A DNA stretch of 64,000 nucleotides from Laccaria trichodermophora. Its lineage: Eukaryota > Basidiomycota > Agaricomycetes > Agaricales > Hydnangiaceae. Of this stretch, positions 23,417-38,555 are shown one piece after another. Both the position numbers and the translations under genes were made by a program. Location of the stretch: assembly GCA_018417955.1 (NCBI GenBank), contig JACTVC010000003.1, positions 1,984,001 through 2,048,000 of the forward strand, given 5' to 3'. The notes under the pieces are model-generated. The model made no database searches. It saw nothing but the letters and a program-made list of their open reading frames with translations, and was not told where the DNA came from. The stretch's first letter is position 1. The number at the start of each line of letters is the position of its first letter.

Positions 23417-23691
23417 GGCTTTTTGAACAAAGCTCCGAGAGGCACCGGCGTGCACGATGGGTGAGAAAGGAAGTAATAGAATGTACTGTGACTTGACTTG
23501 AGCTTGACCGTCGCTGTCTCCCTCGTGGTTAACATTAAATAACTCAAGTTTCTCAACTTGGCCAGTCACAGCGCGTTTCAACCACGTGGGCATGGACGCG
23601 CTCATCACGTGAGCACCCTTTATTAGTGTTGAATCAACGACCTCTCAAACTTGGACACGACCACAATCATCTCACTCTGAACTATATCACA

Positions 23692-24377
<686 letters not shown>

Positions 24378-24560
24378 TTCTTGTCTCGACTTCTTGGCCA
24401 TGTGTAGGAGATTCACTGCTATCAGATATTTACTGTATCATATGCGTTTATTCCTAGTGTAACATAATAACGATATAGTTGTCGAAAATAACATAAAAGT
24501 ACAGACAACTGGGTATGTTGGGTTTGTATGTTTCTCACTCTAGTAATCTATCCTTGATAA

Positions 24561-25272
24561 TTAGTCGTTTAATGGAGGAAGAGCATCCCCAGTAACTTTT
24601 TCCCCTTGAGCTACTCTCTTGAAAAGATCGTACGCGCGGTCGAGGTCGTCATTGATGATGACGAGATCATGTACGTTGGGCTCCTTTGCAAACTGAATTT
24701 CCTTCAAGGCAGTTGCAAGGCGCTTCTGAAGGGACGCGTCTGTCTCGGTCCCACGATTCTGAAGTCGGGCGCGGAGGACAGTCATTGAAGGAGGGGAGAT
24801 GAACAGGTAGATGGGATTCAGATCTGTTGCTTTGATTTGACGGACGCCCTAAGTGGGTGGTTTGAAGAAAGTGCCGTTGAATCACATCGTTTACGTACCT
24901 GCGCCTCTATGTCTAAAATACAGCGCTTGCCCTGTTGTTCTACCTGACGAACAGTTGCGAAGCTGGTGCCATAGAAATTGCTGGAAAATTCTGCGTACTC
25001 AATGAACGCTCCTTCTTGAATCAGATCTTTGAACTTCTGGTGGGTGACGAAGAAGTACTGCTTTCCATGAAGCTCTCCTGGCCGTGGACTGCGAGTGGTG
25101 TCTGAAGAGTTTGTTAGGAGATGCAATGGGGCTTGAATGTGAGCATACGGGAAACGCTGAACCCAAATTTATCTGGAAATTCAGAAAAGAGACGGTTCAA
25201 AAGAGTACTCTTCCCGACACCCGATGGCCCAGAGAGAACAAGGGGACGTAGAAAATCAGGACGAGGTGACAT
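24561..25272 (-). CDS. GUK1: guanylate kinase
   Basis: Transfers phosphate from ATP to GMP or dGMP, giving GDP. The N-terminus [13 protein letters not shown] leads straight into the P-loop [11 protein letters not shown], then [16 protein letters not shown], the GMP-binding segment [39 protein letters not shown]-like [17 protein letters not shown] and the lid helices [15 protein letters not shown]. It ends [11 protein letters not shown] at 24561. Three exons; introns follow SVS and IEAQ. Length near 200 residues is normal for the family. It ends 184 bp from the end of the histone gene on the other strand. Confidence 0.94.
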
Positions 25273-25569
25273 TTGAATAAGCGGGATGTAATCAATTCAT
25301 CAAATAAAAGTCACAAAACACTGTCACAAGCATATCAAAGGTCACAGGTTGTGCTCGTTCTCCCCCCCTGCTCGTTGTCTGCTCCCCAACTTTCCTTCTT
25401 GACGCCGCCCCCGACGACGACGGCCTTTCCGCCTCTATCTAATATATCTGTATAACACCCCACTCGTTTGCAACCTCTCTCTCGGCCACCCCCCTCTCTT
25501 GGACACCTTCTCCGTCTCTGTTACTATCACACCCTCACACCTCAGTCTACGAATCTTTAACGAACTATC

Positions 25570-27354
<1,785 letters not shown>

Positions 27355-27785
27355 CCAGGATGTACGTCAAGCAAACTGCTCTATACGAAACCCTCTTCTC
27401 ACCTGCGGCGATAGTGACTTTTCTGCTTTCGCCACCAGCGCTGTTGACCCACATACATCTTCCTAATAGTACTGCTGCTCTCATCTTCTCTTTATTTAGG
27501 ATTATAACTTCTCATATTCGATCCCAGGCACCGGTGTGCATGCACTCTCGGATACAACTCTGCTTCGTTCTTTCTCCGTTCCTACCCATGTTGTCTGTTT
27601 TTAGGGGCTTGTTCTTCTGGGGTAGTCTAAGTTTATATCTTAATTGGCCGTAAGGCTTGTACAGAATACCCTGAATACTTATATGTGCGCGTTTGTCACG
27701 ACACGGGACTGTGACATGATATCACTTGACTCTTGATCCTAAAGTTTTGACGCTTCACCTCGTTGCAACTTGACTTGAACCACCG
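27355..27785. other. intergenic region, nothing recognised
   Basis: About 430 bp between two genes on the same strand: 3' UTR of the kinase and promoter of the DNA ligase. It contains C/T-rich tracts but no coding stretch or repeat I can support. Confidence 0.35.
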
Positions 27786-30700
27786 TTGACTCGAATTACA
27801 GTCAGCGAAATTCATCATTTTGGACAAAAAGCGTGTCGTACTTCTCACTCAACCCATGCAATCGCAAGCCGATGTCGCAAGAGCCAACGGACGGGATTCC
27901 TTTCTCCTTGTAATCTCAACCCCTTCACCCTTCGCATATCGGTGTCTCACGCATTCTCTTGTAGCTTCTGCTCCCTTCTCCGCGAGATATCACGGGTACC
28001 GCCTGTAAAGTCTTCCGCGCGCAACCAGAAGACATTTGAGAAAGAACCAAACTATCCTGCTATACAGATCTTCCGCAGATGGTTTAATAAGCTTAACAGC
28101 GACTTTTCCCCTTTACCGAAGGGCACAACCGCGGCCTGCTTTAGGCTTTTATTTTCGGAAGAGGATATACGTCGGAAATACGACATGCAAGAAACAAGAT
28201 TGGCTGAATGCCTTGCACATGTTTTTGGTGTGGACTCGGAGCAGTTTCGAGCTTGGGATGCGGAAGAAGCGTCGGGTTGTCTTGGACAGGAAGTCAAAAT
28301 CGTGTTGCAACGGTCTTGCCATGTATGTTATGACCGATTCAATCTTTTTTTTCCTGGTAAGGCTCAGTTGAACCTTTCGCAGACAACCGACGGTTTTATT
28401 AGTCCACTGACCATTGAGCAAGTCGATGAGCTCTTGGATGAGCTGGCATCAAATTCAGGATACTCTCATTCCTCCATCCTCTTGAAGTACCCTCGAGGGC
28501 GCCGTCGTTCTCGCCAAGCTATTCTGCGACAATTGTTTTGCCCGTTACCACCCTTCGATGCTTCCTGCCTCACCCAAATTATCCTCAAAGACCTAAGGCC
28601 CATTATGTACCCTCTGTCTGAGACTCATTACGCTGCTTCTCTTAGAGACTTCAACAGTGCAGCAGTTAAGATGCTCACAAAGGAACACGCGATGAACGTG
28701 TGGGATCCCTCGGGCTTAATGCGCAAATCGTTTCAAGTCAGATCTAGCATCGATATTGCGGCTGGTAATCATGAGTTACCTCATCATCTGAAACGCAAGT
28801 TTGAACCCGAATTGGGGATACCTATCCAGGTCACAACGCTCTCTCTCCCACAAAGCGTCGCTAACTTTATTTTCAGATACCCAAATCCGAAAAAGGGCGA
28901 CGCTGCATAGATGCTTTGGCCTACTTCTTGCGATCAAAAAGGGTGTGGGCAGAAACAAAGTACGATGGCGAACGAGCACAAATCCACGTTGCAGTGAATG
29001 CAGACGGTTCATCTCGAATAACGATATTCAGCAAGAGCAAGAGAGACTCTACGCATGATCGGCATGCTGTGCACTATATTATTCGCAATGCCCTCGGTCT
29101 CCCTAACGATTATACGCACTCTAGAAGAACAGGCGGAAGTACAATTAAACACAACGTCATACTCGATGCGGAAATGGTTGCTTTCAATGGTACCCAAGTT
29201 GATGGTATTATATTCTCGTGTTATTCAGAAAGTTTCGTTCACGAATTCACTACTAGAGTTCTGGAGAATAAGAAGGCTGATCGAGAATACTGCGCATGGT
29301 ATTCGTGGAGTTGGTAAAGGTACAAGGGTAACAGAATACCAAGACGAGTCGTAAGTCCACTTCGACTCTCAGATGATGATTTTTTCTCAAAGACTCGCCA
29401 CAGTATTTCACAAACCTCAATGCTCAGTGATGATTCTGAAGCGCGTCAACTTGGGCTCGTTTTCTTCGACGTGCTGATGTTGGACTCCAAGTCCTTGCTC
29501 TCCAAATCCTATTCCGAACGGCGCGACATTCTCGAATCTCTGATTTCTGTAACTCCGGGGGAAGCCAGACTGTCCGAGCGTTTTCCGATCGATATGAATG
29601 GCTCACATCCTCCTGCTCGTCTTCGCACCATTTTCGCCCGGCACATTGCCACCCATCAGGAGGGCTTGGTTCTCAAGTGCGATGAATCGAGATATAACGA
29701 TTACCGCTTACCCTGGGTGAAGTTGAAAAGAGATTATATTCCCGGCTATGGCGACGCGTTAGACTTGGTTATACTCGGAGCTAGCTGGGATAAAAAGCGG
29801 GCTTACGAGTTGCGCGGTGAGTGGACATTTCTCGTTTGATAGTATGCCTTGGATTGACACATTGTTAGTCTCGCCAACGGTACTCACTACTTTTTACGTC
29901 GGGACGGTTCAGAATGCCCGTGATCGTCGGTTAAATGTCAGTTGTTGTTCGTGTTGAACCACATGTCTTTCTGACTGTACAACAGCCTGCCATCCGCCCG
30001 CATTTTCTCGTCTACTTTACGGTGTCGTATGGCCTAAGCCGTGCTCATCTCGAAGATTTGAATTTCCTTATTAGAAGCTTGCACCCGATATCTTTCTCAC
30101 CGTCTATGGTACCCTGCCCTTCTGTCGCTCCCTGTCAGTTGCATTTAACTAATAAACACTATAGGATACGAAAAAACTTGCATTCACATTCACTCTCTTT
30201 CCTGGCCTGCAACCACCTCCATCTGTGATCTTGTCAACACCTCTGCTTGCCGAATTGTTTGGTGCTGGCTTCACAAAAAGCCCTGCTAGTTTCGTACGCT
30301 GATTTCATACCTTGATATCTCTAACCTGACGCGTGACGCTACAGCATTACGAACTTCGATTTCCACGAATAACCAAAGTTCATCGGCCCAGTGAACGCGG
30401 CTGGGATGAATGTGTTGATTTGGAGACACTACACAAGATTGCCTGTGAGTCCGTCGGTAGAGATGGAACCGACAAGGAAATCCGAGATTGCGTCAATGCA
30501 ATATGGGGGCAACCAGCTTCGCCCGGGGTGAAATCTGCTTCAACACTGCAGGCCCGGATAGACGAGTGGGAGGTAAAGCTGGCAATTTTAGATGGGGAGG
30601 AACCATCGGTGTCACACACTCCCGATTCTCCCACAAAGCCCGCGAAAAGGAGACGGACAAGCCCGGAATCACTGGATGACGTTCTCAGCCAACCTTTGGG

Positions 30701-31244
30701 TGTCAAAACCAACGTGGTTGGCGTTACGGAAGGGAAACATGCGTTGAATCCACCCAAATCTTCGTCTCAGATATCGCAGAATAGACGATACCTGCCAAGT
30801 CCTTTCAGCTCGCCTTGCAAGCCTGCTGCTAGAAATGCATTTCCATCAAGAGTCGGTGTGCCATCTCCAGTTAGGAGGTCACTCGCGAAGAAACCGTCGT
30901 GCATGGAGGAACTATTGGACCAAGCGCTGGTGTGGTTTGTAGGTCGCAGAGGTCGCTGTCCTTCCTGTTCTTCATGGAAGAAAATGATCCCGAAGGAGCG
31001 ACGAATACACTCCTTTGAATCTCTCCTCGCTGCGTGTGGCTGGAAGGACGGTGTACCTGGCGTACGCTGGATCCAGAGGGGCATCATCATCGTGGATGGC
31101 CACGATGAGAACGGAAAGGATGGGGTCCAAAAACAATTGGAACTCTGCCACAAAAGTATGACGAACTCGCAAAGGGAGGACCGGAAAGGTGTTTGGATGT
31201 TTAAATGCGGGGCCATGCGGGATGCGATCTGTCTAATGGAATAA
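27786..31244 (+). CDS. ATP-dependent DNA ligase, fungal-specific type
   Basis: Seals DNA nicks using ATP. The N-terminal DNA-binding domain includes FCSLLREISRVPPVKS and PAIQIFRRWFNKL. The adenylation domain has the nucleotide-attaching Lys in ETKYDGERAQIHV (about 28955), LDAEMVAFNG, EFW/FWRIRRLIENTAHGIR, LGLVFFDVLMLDS and EGLVLKCDESRYNDY, with motif V as WVKLKRDYIPGYGDALDLVI. OB-fold region: FTLFPGLQPPPSVIL and LRFPRITKVHRPSERGWDE. The C-terminal extension, with WFVGRRGRCPS and GVRWIQRGIIIVDG, may be a BRCT-like or other fungal module. It differs from LIG1 (no replication-type motif V spacing) and resembles fungal proteins related to LIG4. The start is uncertain because the leader before FCSLLREI has no clear homology. 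Confidence 0.85.
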
Positions 31245-31364
31245 GAACATTTATCCTACACCTATTGTAGAGTACTATATAATCGGACTGAAGAACAATG
31301 TACTTGCATCGGAGAATTGGAAACTTGCACAAGTATTTAAATAAATAAGCCTCAACTCAACGTC

Positions 31365-32871
31365 ATGCTGCCCAGAACAGCACGTTTGACAGTGCTCAAG
31401 GCCATTTGCAGACCACACCCTCGTCCTCATGCGAGGTCTTTTGCATCCTCGAGGCCTTGTGCGGACCGTGCGGTGATCTATTCCGAGAACGGCGACCCAA
31501 GTAAAGTCTTGAGCGTCCTTACATTCCCTGACTTGCCCCCTCCTGGATCAGACTCCGTGACCATCAAGTTTCTGCTTTCACCAATTAACCCTGCGGACAT
31601 CAACGTGATAGAGGGCGTTTACCCCTCAAAGCCGATTAAAACTGGGGCTTTAGCCTCGTCAGGCAAAGGCAGCGAGGAAGAGCCTGTCTTCGTTGGTGGT
31701 AACGAGGGGCTCGCTCAAGTCACCGCTGTGGGCAGTTCTGTGAGCTCGCTGAAAATAAACGACTGGGTTGTGGTGACGAAGCAACAACATGGGACGTGGT
31801 CTACGCGAAAGAACGTAGCTGTGACGGATGTTGCTCTCGTCCCAGATGCCCATAAGCTTGATGAAGCCCAGGCTGCCACCATAACCGCAAGTGTCTCGAT
31901 TTTAACTTGTTTTTATCTGACTGTACTCAGGTTAACCCTCCAACGGCGTATAATATGCTGAACGACTTTGTTCGCCTTGAAAAAGGGGACTGGGTAGTAC
32001 AGAATGGGGCAAATAGTGCTGTAAGAAAAATCGGCACGTCTTCTGGCTGGCTCGGAAGGATCTGACCGACCCCACAGGTTGGGCAAGCTGTCATTCAGAT
32101 TGCGGCAGCTCAGGGCCTCAAAACTATCAACCTTATCCGCAACAGGTTGGTCTTGACGGCGATGCTCGGGCTAGAAGTGTTACTAATGGCCGCGACTAAA
32201 GGGAGAATGTTGAAGTGCTGAAATCTCAACTAGAACAGCTTGGCGCGACCCATGTGTTGACCTATGACGATCTATCGGACAAGTCCATTCGAGGAAAAAT
32301 CAAAGAATGGACCGGGGGAAAGGTTCCTTGAAAATTTCGTCTGACCATTAGCATGCTAAACGAGGTCGAACAGGATATTAAATTGGGATTGAATTGCGTC
32401 GGTAGGTTTTTCAAGGGAGTTTTACGAGTCATCTTGATTGCAGGACTCAAATAGGCGGCAAGGAGACCACACTGATGTCCCGGCTTTTGGGCCAGGATGC
32501 GCACCTCGTTTCGTACGGTGCGATGTCAAAGCAGCCGCTTTCTTTGCCAACCTCACTGTTCATTTTCAAAAATTTGACTTGCCACGGCTTTTGGCAAAGT
32601 CGATGGTATAAGAACAAAACATCCCAAGAACGGGATACGTTGATGCGAACACTTGTGAACATGTTGGCGAACGGACAGGTATGTTGCTGCTTAGAATGAT
32701 TGGGTGGCCCTAGCTTACCATGAACAGCTTAAAAGTCCAGAACATGAAATTGTTACCATCAAGGCTCAGGAGTCTGATATCGAGGCAAGCCAAAGGTTGC
32801 GGAACTTGATGATCAGGATGGCAGAGGGGAAGTATGGTAAGAAAGTGATGTTGAAGCTAGAGAGTGCTTAA
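31365..32871 (+). CDS. ETR1: mitochondrial 2-enoyl-ACP/CoA reductase
   Basis: NADPH-dependent last step of mitochondrial type II fatty-acid synthesis (yeast Etr1, human MECR), needed for lipoate and respiration. The N-terminus MLPRTARLTVLKAICRP is rich in Arg with no acids, as a mitochondrial presequence. Then ADRAVIYSENGDPSKVL, FLLSPINPADINVIEGVYP, FVGGNEGLAQVTAVGS, the coenzyme site WVVQNGANSAVGQAVIQIAA, KTINLIRNRENVEVLKSQL, LGLNCVGGKETTLMSRLL and HGFWQSRWYKNK. The C-terminus ends KVMLKLESA. The short intron after the WTGGK codons has a visible gctaaac branch point. Zinc-binding residues of alcohol dehydrogenases are absent, as expected. Confidence 0.93.
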
Positions 32872-32937
32872 GGTAGCTTTCGCGTTTCATAAATGTATCA
32901 TGTTAGATAGAATGGTACAGGTATGGGACCGTGGAGA

Positions 32938-33734
32938 CTATCTCATTTTCCTGTCCTCAAAGAAGCGCTTATCGCAAAATTAAATTAGCAATGGTGGTGC
33001 TTGAATATAGATTGAGCCCACCTTTAAATGCCGCAATTGCCAAGCACACGTCGCGACCAAGACGATAATCTGCGCTATGCTGTACCAGACAGCTCTCGAA
33101 TTTGTAGCTTCACTCAAATCCCTGTAATCTGACTCGCGCTCTCTCTGGTATTGCTGCTCCCTCCGGATATCTTCAAGCTTCTGGTTCAAGTCGCGCACTT
33201 TGGAAGCCAGTTCTGAAATATGTGATCGGTCGTGTTCAACGTCTGGTTTTGTGGAACCAATGACGATGTCGAGATAGAGGCGGATGTGTGTATGGCTGAA
33301 CCATGACGTGTAGTTTGTGGAGAGACAGATGGAGTGGTCTCCTGCTTCGTGAGAGGTGAAGGTGAATTTGCCGTCCAGTGGGCCGGTTGTCTTTACAACG
33401 ACGTCGCCCGAAGGTTCTTCCTGCACGGAAGGTGTAAGTTTGAAGTGAACTGGTAGTGGAGATGGCAAGACGCACCTGGACTTCGACGATGATGCCTAAT
33501 TCAGAATTCTCCATGTATTTTTGCTCATTTTCTGACCATTCGAGGGCACGGTAGTGACCTGTACGCGCGACATTAATGGGGAACCGAAGAGTGACGGTAT
33601 GACGGACCTTCAACGACGGTATCAGTGGGCAACTCTTCAACAAAACAGCGTTTCTGGTTTGCGTCCAAATAGAAATGAAGGGCATGGATGGATGTGATGA
33701 ATGAGAGAAACAGCGACAAGAGCAAAAGTCGCAT
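32938..33734 (-). CDS. p24/EMP24 family ER-Golgi cargo receptor
   Basis: Type I membrane protein of COPII/COPI vesicles. A signal peptide (MRLLLLSLFLSFITSIHA) starts at 33734. The GOLD domain has the conserved Cys in NQKRCFVEEL and in GDHSICLSTN. A luminal coiled coil follows (ELASKVRDLNQKLEDIRREQ), then RESDYRDLSEATNSR, a transmembrane helix (IAQIIVLVATCAW) and the tail. Splicing the last intron (GTGGGC...AAG, with gctaat branch) gives a cytosolic tail LRHLKRFFEDRKMR with the diphenylalanine and basic signals used for COPII/COPI binding; reading through instead would give an untypical tail. Best fit is the Erp1/Erp5 (gamma/delta) side of the family. Confidence 0.9.
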
Positions 33735-33808
33735 TTTTGAAGATGATGAGCAAGTTCCACCGACGTGTAAAGTAGTGTTTGGTTCTAAAGCTATGCATAA
33801 ACAAACAT

Positions 33809-34956
33809 TTATCCAAAAAAGCTATTCGTCCTGTTGGCTGGGACTGCTCCACTTCCCAATGCACTGAGAAGGAGATCGCGACAACACCTCGCCCTTTCTC
33901 GACGTTGAACAAACCAGCTCCCGGCATCGCATGGAACTGCCAAAGGAACTGCCAGGACACCATTGCTCTGAGCAACCCTGACCACCCTGACCAGCTCGTC
34001 CACCTCTGCCTCAGAGTCGAGCTCATCCAAATCCTCTGGAACCTCAACACCCATCTCCGTCGCTAATCGTGCTGCCGCCGCTGCAGCCTTTTTTCCAACC
34101 TTTTTCGATGAGGATACTCCCGATTTTTTGAGAACAGCGGCGCCAAGTGGATCTAATCCAAGCGCGATGGCAGCCTGTCCAGCTAATCGCTTCTTCTCCA
34201 ACCTTTCCTTCTCCCGCTTTTCTTTCTTCTCAGCTTTGGATTCTCGTTTTACGGGTTCGACAAAGTTGGGTTTGTTCGCTCGTTGCCAGTCGAGAAGCAG
34301 TTCGTCAAAGTTGCGAGAACGACCCTGGACGGAGCGCTTTGCGCCCATAGCATGGGATTTGCATGTGAGAGAGCGAGAGCATGGTAGACCTTTGTCGTTG
34401 ATAACACCGCATTGCCTGTCGTAATCGACTGGCCCTTTCAAACGACCTTTCGTAACCTTTGTTGTAGGTTTAGTCTTCTTCTTGGCAGGAAGGGAGGGAT
34501 CGTCAGGTTCGGTGGAAGCTTTGCGTTTCTTTGAACCTTTCTTCGGATCTGCCAGGTTGAGGAAGCAGATTCTGCGTAGGAAGACTAGCGAACCTTACCC
34601 TCCATCTCAAGCTTTGCTTTCGCACCTTTCTTCCCACCGGAGCGAATAGTGGCACACTTTTCTTGAAGCAAGTTCTAAGTTGAACGGCGCAAGTGTAAGT
34701 GAAGAGAAATACCGGCGTGATCAGACATGGAACTCCTCAAGATTGGCTTGTCGCAATCCTTACACCGCGAGATGCCAAAGACGGATGCAGAGTTGAGGGG
34801 TTGAGCGCCAAAGACCTTCATATCGCGTGCAGAGAGCCATGATGTTGGTGGTGATGGCAAAGTGGGTATTTCTTTTGGACTCAATAGCGGGGACGAGGCT
34901 GTCCAAGAGAAGGGCGTAGGAGTTGGTTGGTTGGTTGGCTTGAGTTTAAGCGTCAT
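33809..34956 (-). CDS. SGF73: SAGA complex subunit SGF73/ataxin-7-like
   Basis: Anchors the histone H2B deubiquitinating module to SAGA. The start exon [18 protein letters not shown] leads to a zinc-finger stretch [16 protein letters not shown] (about 34760). A basic linker follows ([22 protein letters not shown]). The diagnostic SCA7 domain is [20 protein letters not shown] then [20 protein letters not shown] (about 34440-34330), with [18 protein letters not shown] charged coiled region ([17 protein letters not shown]) and a C-terminal helix ([19 protein letters not shown]) close it. The stop lies 75 bp from the start of the p24 gene on the same strand. TAF10, also a SAGA subunit, is about 3 kb away. 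Confidence 0.9.
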
Positions 34957-35672
34957 AGTGAACAGAGTTGAGATTGTGACAATTGCAAGGTAACTGTGTT
35001 ATGTACATGTGATATGATGTATCTGATCGAAGGTTATGATCATGAAATATGAAATTGGATATAAGTAACTCCAGCTGCACAGACAGCTTTACAGCCCTTT
35101 GCATGTAACACTCCATCGTAGACAATTGCTCTGGTTTGGTCTAGGACTGTCTAGGACTATTGCAGAGTTACTGCCGTGTCCAAGTGTTGGCCGGGGAAAC
35201 GTGCCGGAAACTAATCTCTTTAAAGCAGCCAGTATTCCGAGCCCTGGTGGGAGCACGGGTCAACGTTTCCTGGGCTCGCTTAAGGCATTTGGTAGAGAAA
35301 TCGCGCTTACCCCTCTTTTCTAAACTACCTTCACACACCTCATCACACACCGATGCCCGGCATCAATGCGATCCCCCAATCTGCAGCTTCGAATGGAAGT
35401 TCAAACGTTGGTCTTCCACACAGTCTACTTTTGTTTTCTTCTTTTTCTAAAAATCCACTTGTTCCCAGCTCTCTCCCTCTACTACTCGCCGCTCTGATCC
35501 CATTCCTATCTCCAATACTCACCATTCTGCCAGGCAACCAGCGGCTTCTTTGACTGGAGGTCGTGTTCCCCGAAACCAGCGTTCTTTCTCGCGTACTCCT
35601 CGCCAACACGCCACTGGAACCACCCCTACCACTCCTACCACTCCCGCCCAATCCATTGTAAGAACACGAGCC

Positions 35673-37804
35673 ATGAGCATCGGAAGCAGAAAGGCTCCGC
35701 TGCCAATCGATTTTATTATTGTTGGTGCAGGTCAGCATCACTAGCCATTCATTTCTTACGCGCCATTTCATCGACTTAGGTATTGCCGGGCTTGCCACCG
35801 CATTCGCCCTTGCCCAGAGCGGCCACCGCGTGCGTATCTTTGAGAAGCGCAGCGGCATAAATCAGGTGCGTAATATCCAAAAACCTAACACATCAATTTA
35901 AATCTGGTAATGTTGCCAACATTTGATAGCGTGCGGTTGGTGTGCGAGTCCCGCCAAATTTATGTAAAATTCTCTATGAATGGGGCCTGCAGGAGGAACT
36001 CGCCACTGCAACAAGATGCCGCAAATCCGCTTTCCATTCCAGTAAGTCCTTGTTATCTTGTGCCCTCTTTTCGCGGCTCTGTGCCTGTGTGCCTATGTTT
36101 GCCACAGTCCCCCGATCATTCGCGTTTTGCATCCTTCCAGATTTTTTTATCCATCAGCTGGAACTATTTCCAGCCCTTGCCTTCTGATGGTTCCGCCATT
36201 GAGCGCGCGGCATCATTTCTCTTGTCTGATTCCACTTTCCGGATGATCTCTCTTTTTGGATCTATCTACTGTTATGTGACGCTGCTGACGATGGTCTCCA
36301 GTCGAGACCGGTCAGGTCATGGGTTATCTCGAGTGGCAAGAAGACGTTATCCAAGAAACGGGAGGCGAATTTCTCTTGATGCATGTACGTAACTTATCAA
36401 CCTCTTTATTCCGTCAGTTTATCCGACCGTCCGTAGTATGAAGATCTCTACAAGCTGCTCTATAGACTAGCCCTATCACAGGGAGTGGCGGTCCACTTCA
36501 ACTCCCACATCACCTCTGTTTCTTTTGACGACGAGAAGGAATTACCTTCGATAACGTTGGCAGATGGCTCCGTTCAATATGCTGATTTGGTCATTGGAGC
36601 GGATGGTTATCATAGCGTCGTGAGGGAGGCTGTCACTGGTGAGCCTGATCGAGGCACCGACAGTGGAAATACTTTTTTTTCGTACGTGCAACCAAAACTG
36701 TCTTTTACTTCCCGCCGTTGACTCTTTTTTCCCCAATAGAATTGTTATCCCTGCAGAAAAGATGAGAGCTGACCCTGATTGGGGTAAATGGTTAGAAGCA
36801 TCCGAGGTTTGGCCCATTCTTCGTTTCACCCGTTCCCCTCTGACAATGTGCTCAAGTGGCCAATGTGGATGGGGGATAATAGGGTCATTCTCGGTAAGTC
36901 CCCTGATTTTCTCCGCCTTGATGCGATATTGATATCATTTTCAGCATATCCTATTGTAAGCGCTCCCTCAGGTGAAGAAGATGGGAAAACTTAGTCTTTT
37001 TATAGCGGCAAAATACGGCCTATTGCGTTCATGCCTACTGGCCTGAAACGTGTATTCGTGGGGGTCCTGATGATAACGAAAGCTGGGATCGTGTTGCTCC
37101 CACGAACGCCATAGATTTTGGCACCGCCCATACAAGGCAAGTGTAGACATCTCTACGAGACTCGTTTACTTACCTTATCACAGCATCAAACGCCTGTTTA
37201 ACATGGTCCCCGATGCATTACGAACAAAGTATATTGTAAGGGAAATAGTCGAGGATTGGGTGGATGAGACCGGGTCTATGGTCCTGATTGGAGAAGCGGC
37301 ACATTCACTCATGGTATGTCCAAACGGGTTTCACCTTCACACTGGTTTACATAATTTTTGCAGCCCTGTACGATCCACAATCTCAGCCTCGCTGTAGAAG
37401 ATGCAGCCGTGTTTGGTGTTTTGATGTCTCATCTGCGGTCACGGAATCAGATCCCCCAACTTTTGGAGGCATTCCAAGATCTGCGGTATTCAAGAGTCCA
37501 GCAGGTACAACAATCAGAACTGAACAACGCAACGCTCGTGTGCCTACCTCCTGGCGAGTTCCGGGACATGCGAGACGCGGGAATGGCTCTATCGTTGAAT
37601 CCATCCACCGAACCATGGGACGATGCGAGGTTACGAGAACAATGGGACGAAATCGGCGGGGTTTTTGGATACAATGCACGGGAGGCAGCTGAAGACTGGT
37701 GGATCAAGTGGGGATCCCTCGGAGATGGCACAAGGGGTCATGCTACACATGAATCCTTTAACCTGGTCTTCGAAGTCACCGAAGTTGCTGTTTCGGAGGA
37801 TTAA
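35673..37804 (+). CDS. FAD-dependent monooxygenase (salicylate hydroxylase-like)
   Basis: Flavoprotein aromatic hydroxylase fold (PHBH class); substrate unknown. MSIGSRKAPLPIDFIIVGAG splices to IAGLATAFALAQSGHRVRIF, giving the Rossmann GxGxxG and a terminal acidic residue in the next strand. Then VRVPPNLCKILYEWGLQEEL, the DG motif in DLVIGADGYHSVVREAV, MWMGDNRVILAYPI, YCVHAYWPETC and MVLIGEAAHSLMPC, the FAD-ribose motif with GEAAH where GDAAH is usual. The C-terminus holds LAVEDAAVFGVLMSHL and DWWIKWGSLGDG. The start at 35673 keeps only the residues leading to the first strand; an in-frame Met at 35550 would add a Thr/Pro/Arg-rich leader. Ten or so exons. Confidence 0.85.
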
Positions 37805-37917
37805 AAAGGTGGTATGTCACGCATATTATGATAACCTCTAGGATCATGTTTATATTTTTTTTATGAAAGCACAAGTAGATATATATACCCGAACGGATGT
37901 CTGTATTACAGTTGGGT

Positions 37918-38555
37918 TTACATGTAATACTCTGGTTTCCGACAATTGATACCATATTCAGCGAGGGCAGAACTTAGATCATCCATTGTTAACGTTGTCC
38001 GTGTCTTGTCCTATGAGCAAGATGAGATAAAAGTGAGGAAGGGGGAATGAAGAACAAACCTTGGCAGAACCTGGGCCACTGAACGGCTGGTTGACGCGTA
38101 CTCGTCCTCCAGCAGCATTCGTCCTGATGCGAGCGTGCTGGTAAGCGTCCGAGGCAATGTCCGAGACAAATTTCTGAGCCGCTAGGGAGAGAAGTCGTTT
38201 CCTACAGCGTGAATGGTGAGTAAGACGCGACAGAGGAGTGGCATTTGCCGCACAGGCGAACGTCTTCGCACTCGAAACCAACGCGCTGCAAATAATAGTC
38301 GGTAACTTCGTTGGGAATCTGAGAGAATAGGGTTAATTGATTACGCGATGAACGTGAGTACGAGCGCACAAGAGGTTCATAGTCGTCCAGCATCAACATG
38401 AACTCTGCGAGTGTGCGGTCCTTGCGTGCATCTTCTGCTGCTTGTCGCGATTGAGTTTGAGGTGCAGAGGATGAGGACGAGGCTGTTGCGGTCGGCTGGG
38501 TATCTGGAGACGGAGCGTAGACGGGATACGCAAAAGCAGGCGTTTGTTGCGACAT
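37918..38555 (-). CDS. TAF10: TFIID/SAGA subunit TAF10
   Basis: Histone-fold subunit shared by TFIID and SAGA. The N-terminus is low complexity (MSQQTPAFAYPVYAPSPDT, Ser/Ala/Gln-rich). The conserved domain starts RTLAEFMLMLDDYEPLV, splices to IPNEVTDYYLQRVGFECEDV, then KRLLSLAAQKFVSDIASDAY and QHARIRTNAAGG, with the last exon DKTRTTLTMDDLSSALAEYG and the ending INCRKPEYYM at 37918. Four or five exons with short introns. The terminal NxRxPEYY sequence is diagnostic of fungal TAF10. Confidence 0.95.

Noticed and set aside
27820..28371. Alternative plus-strand frames at the start of the DNA ligase gene
   Set aside because: They break within 110 codons, while the chosen frame carries FCSLLREISRVPP and AIQIFRRWF, consistent with the ligase N-terminal domain.
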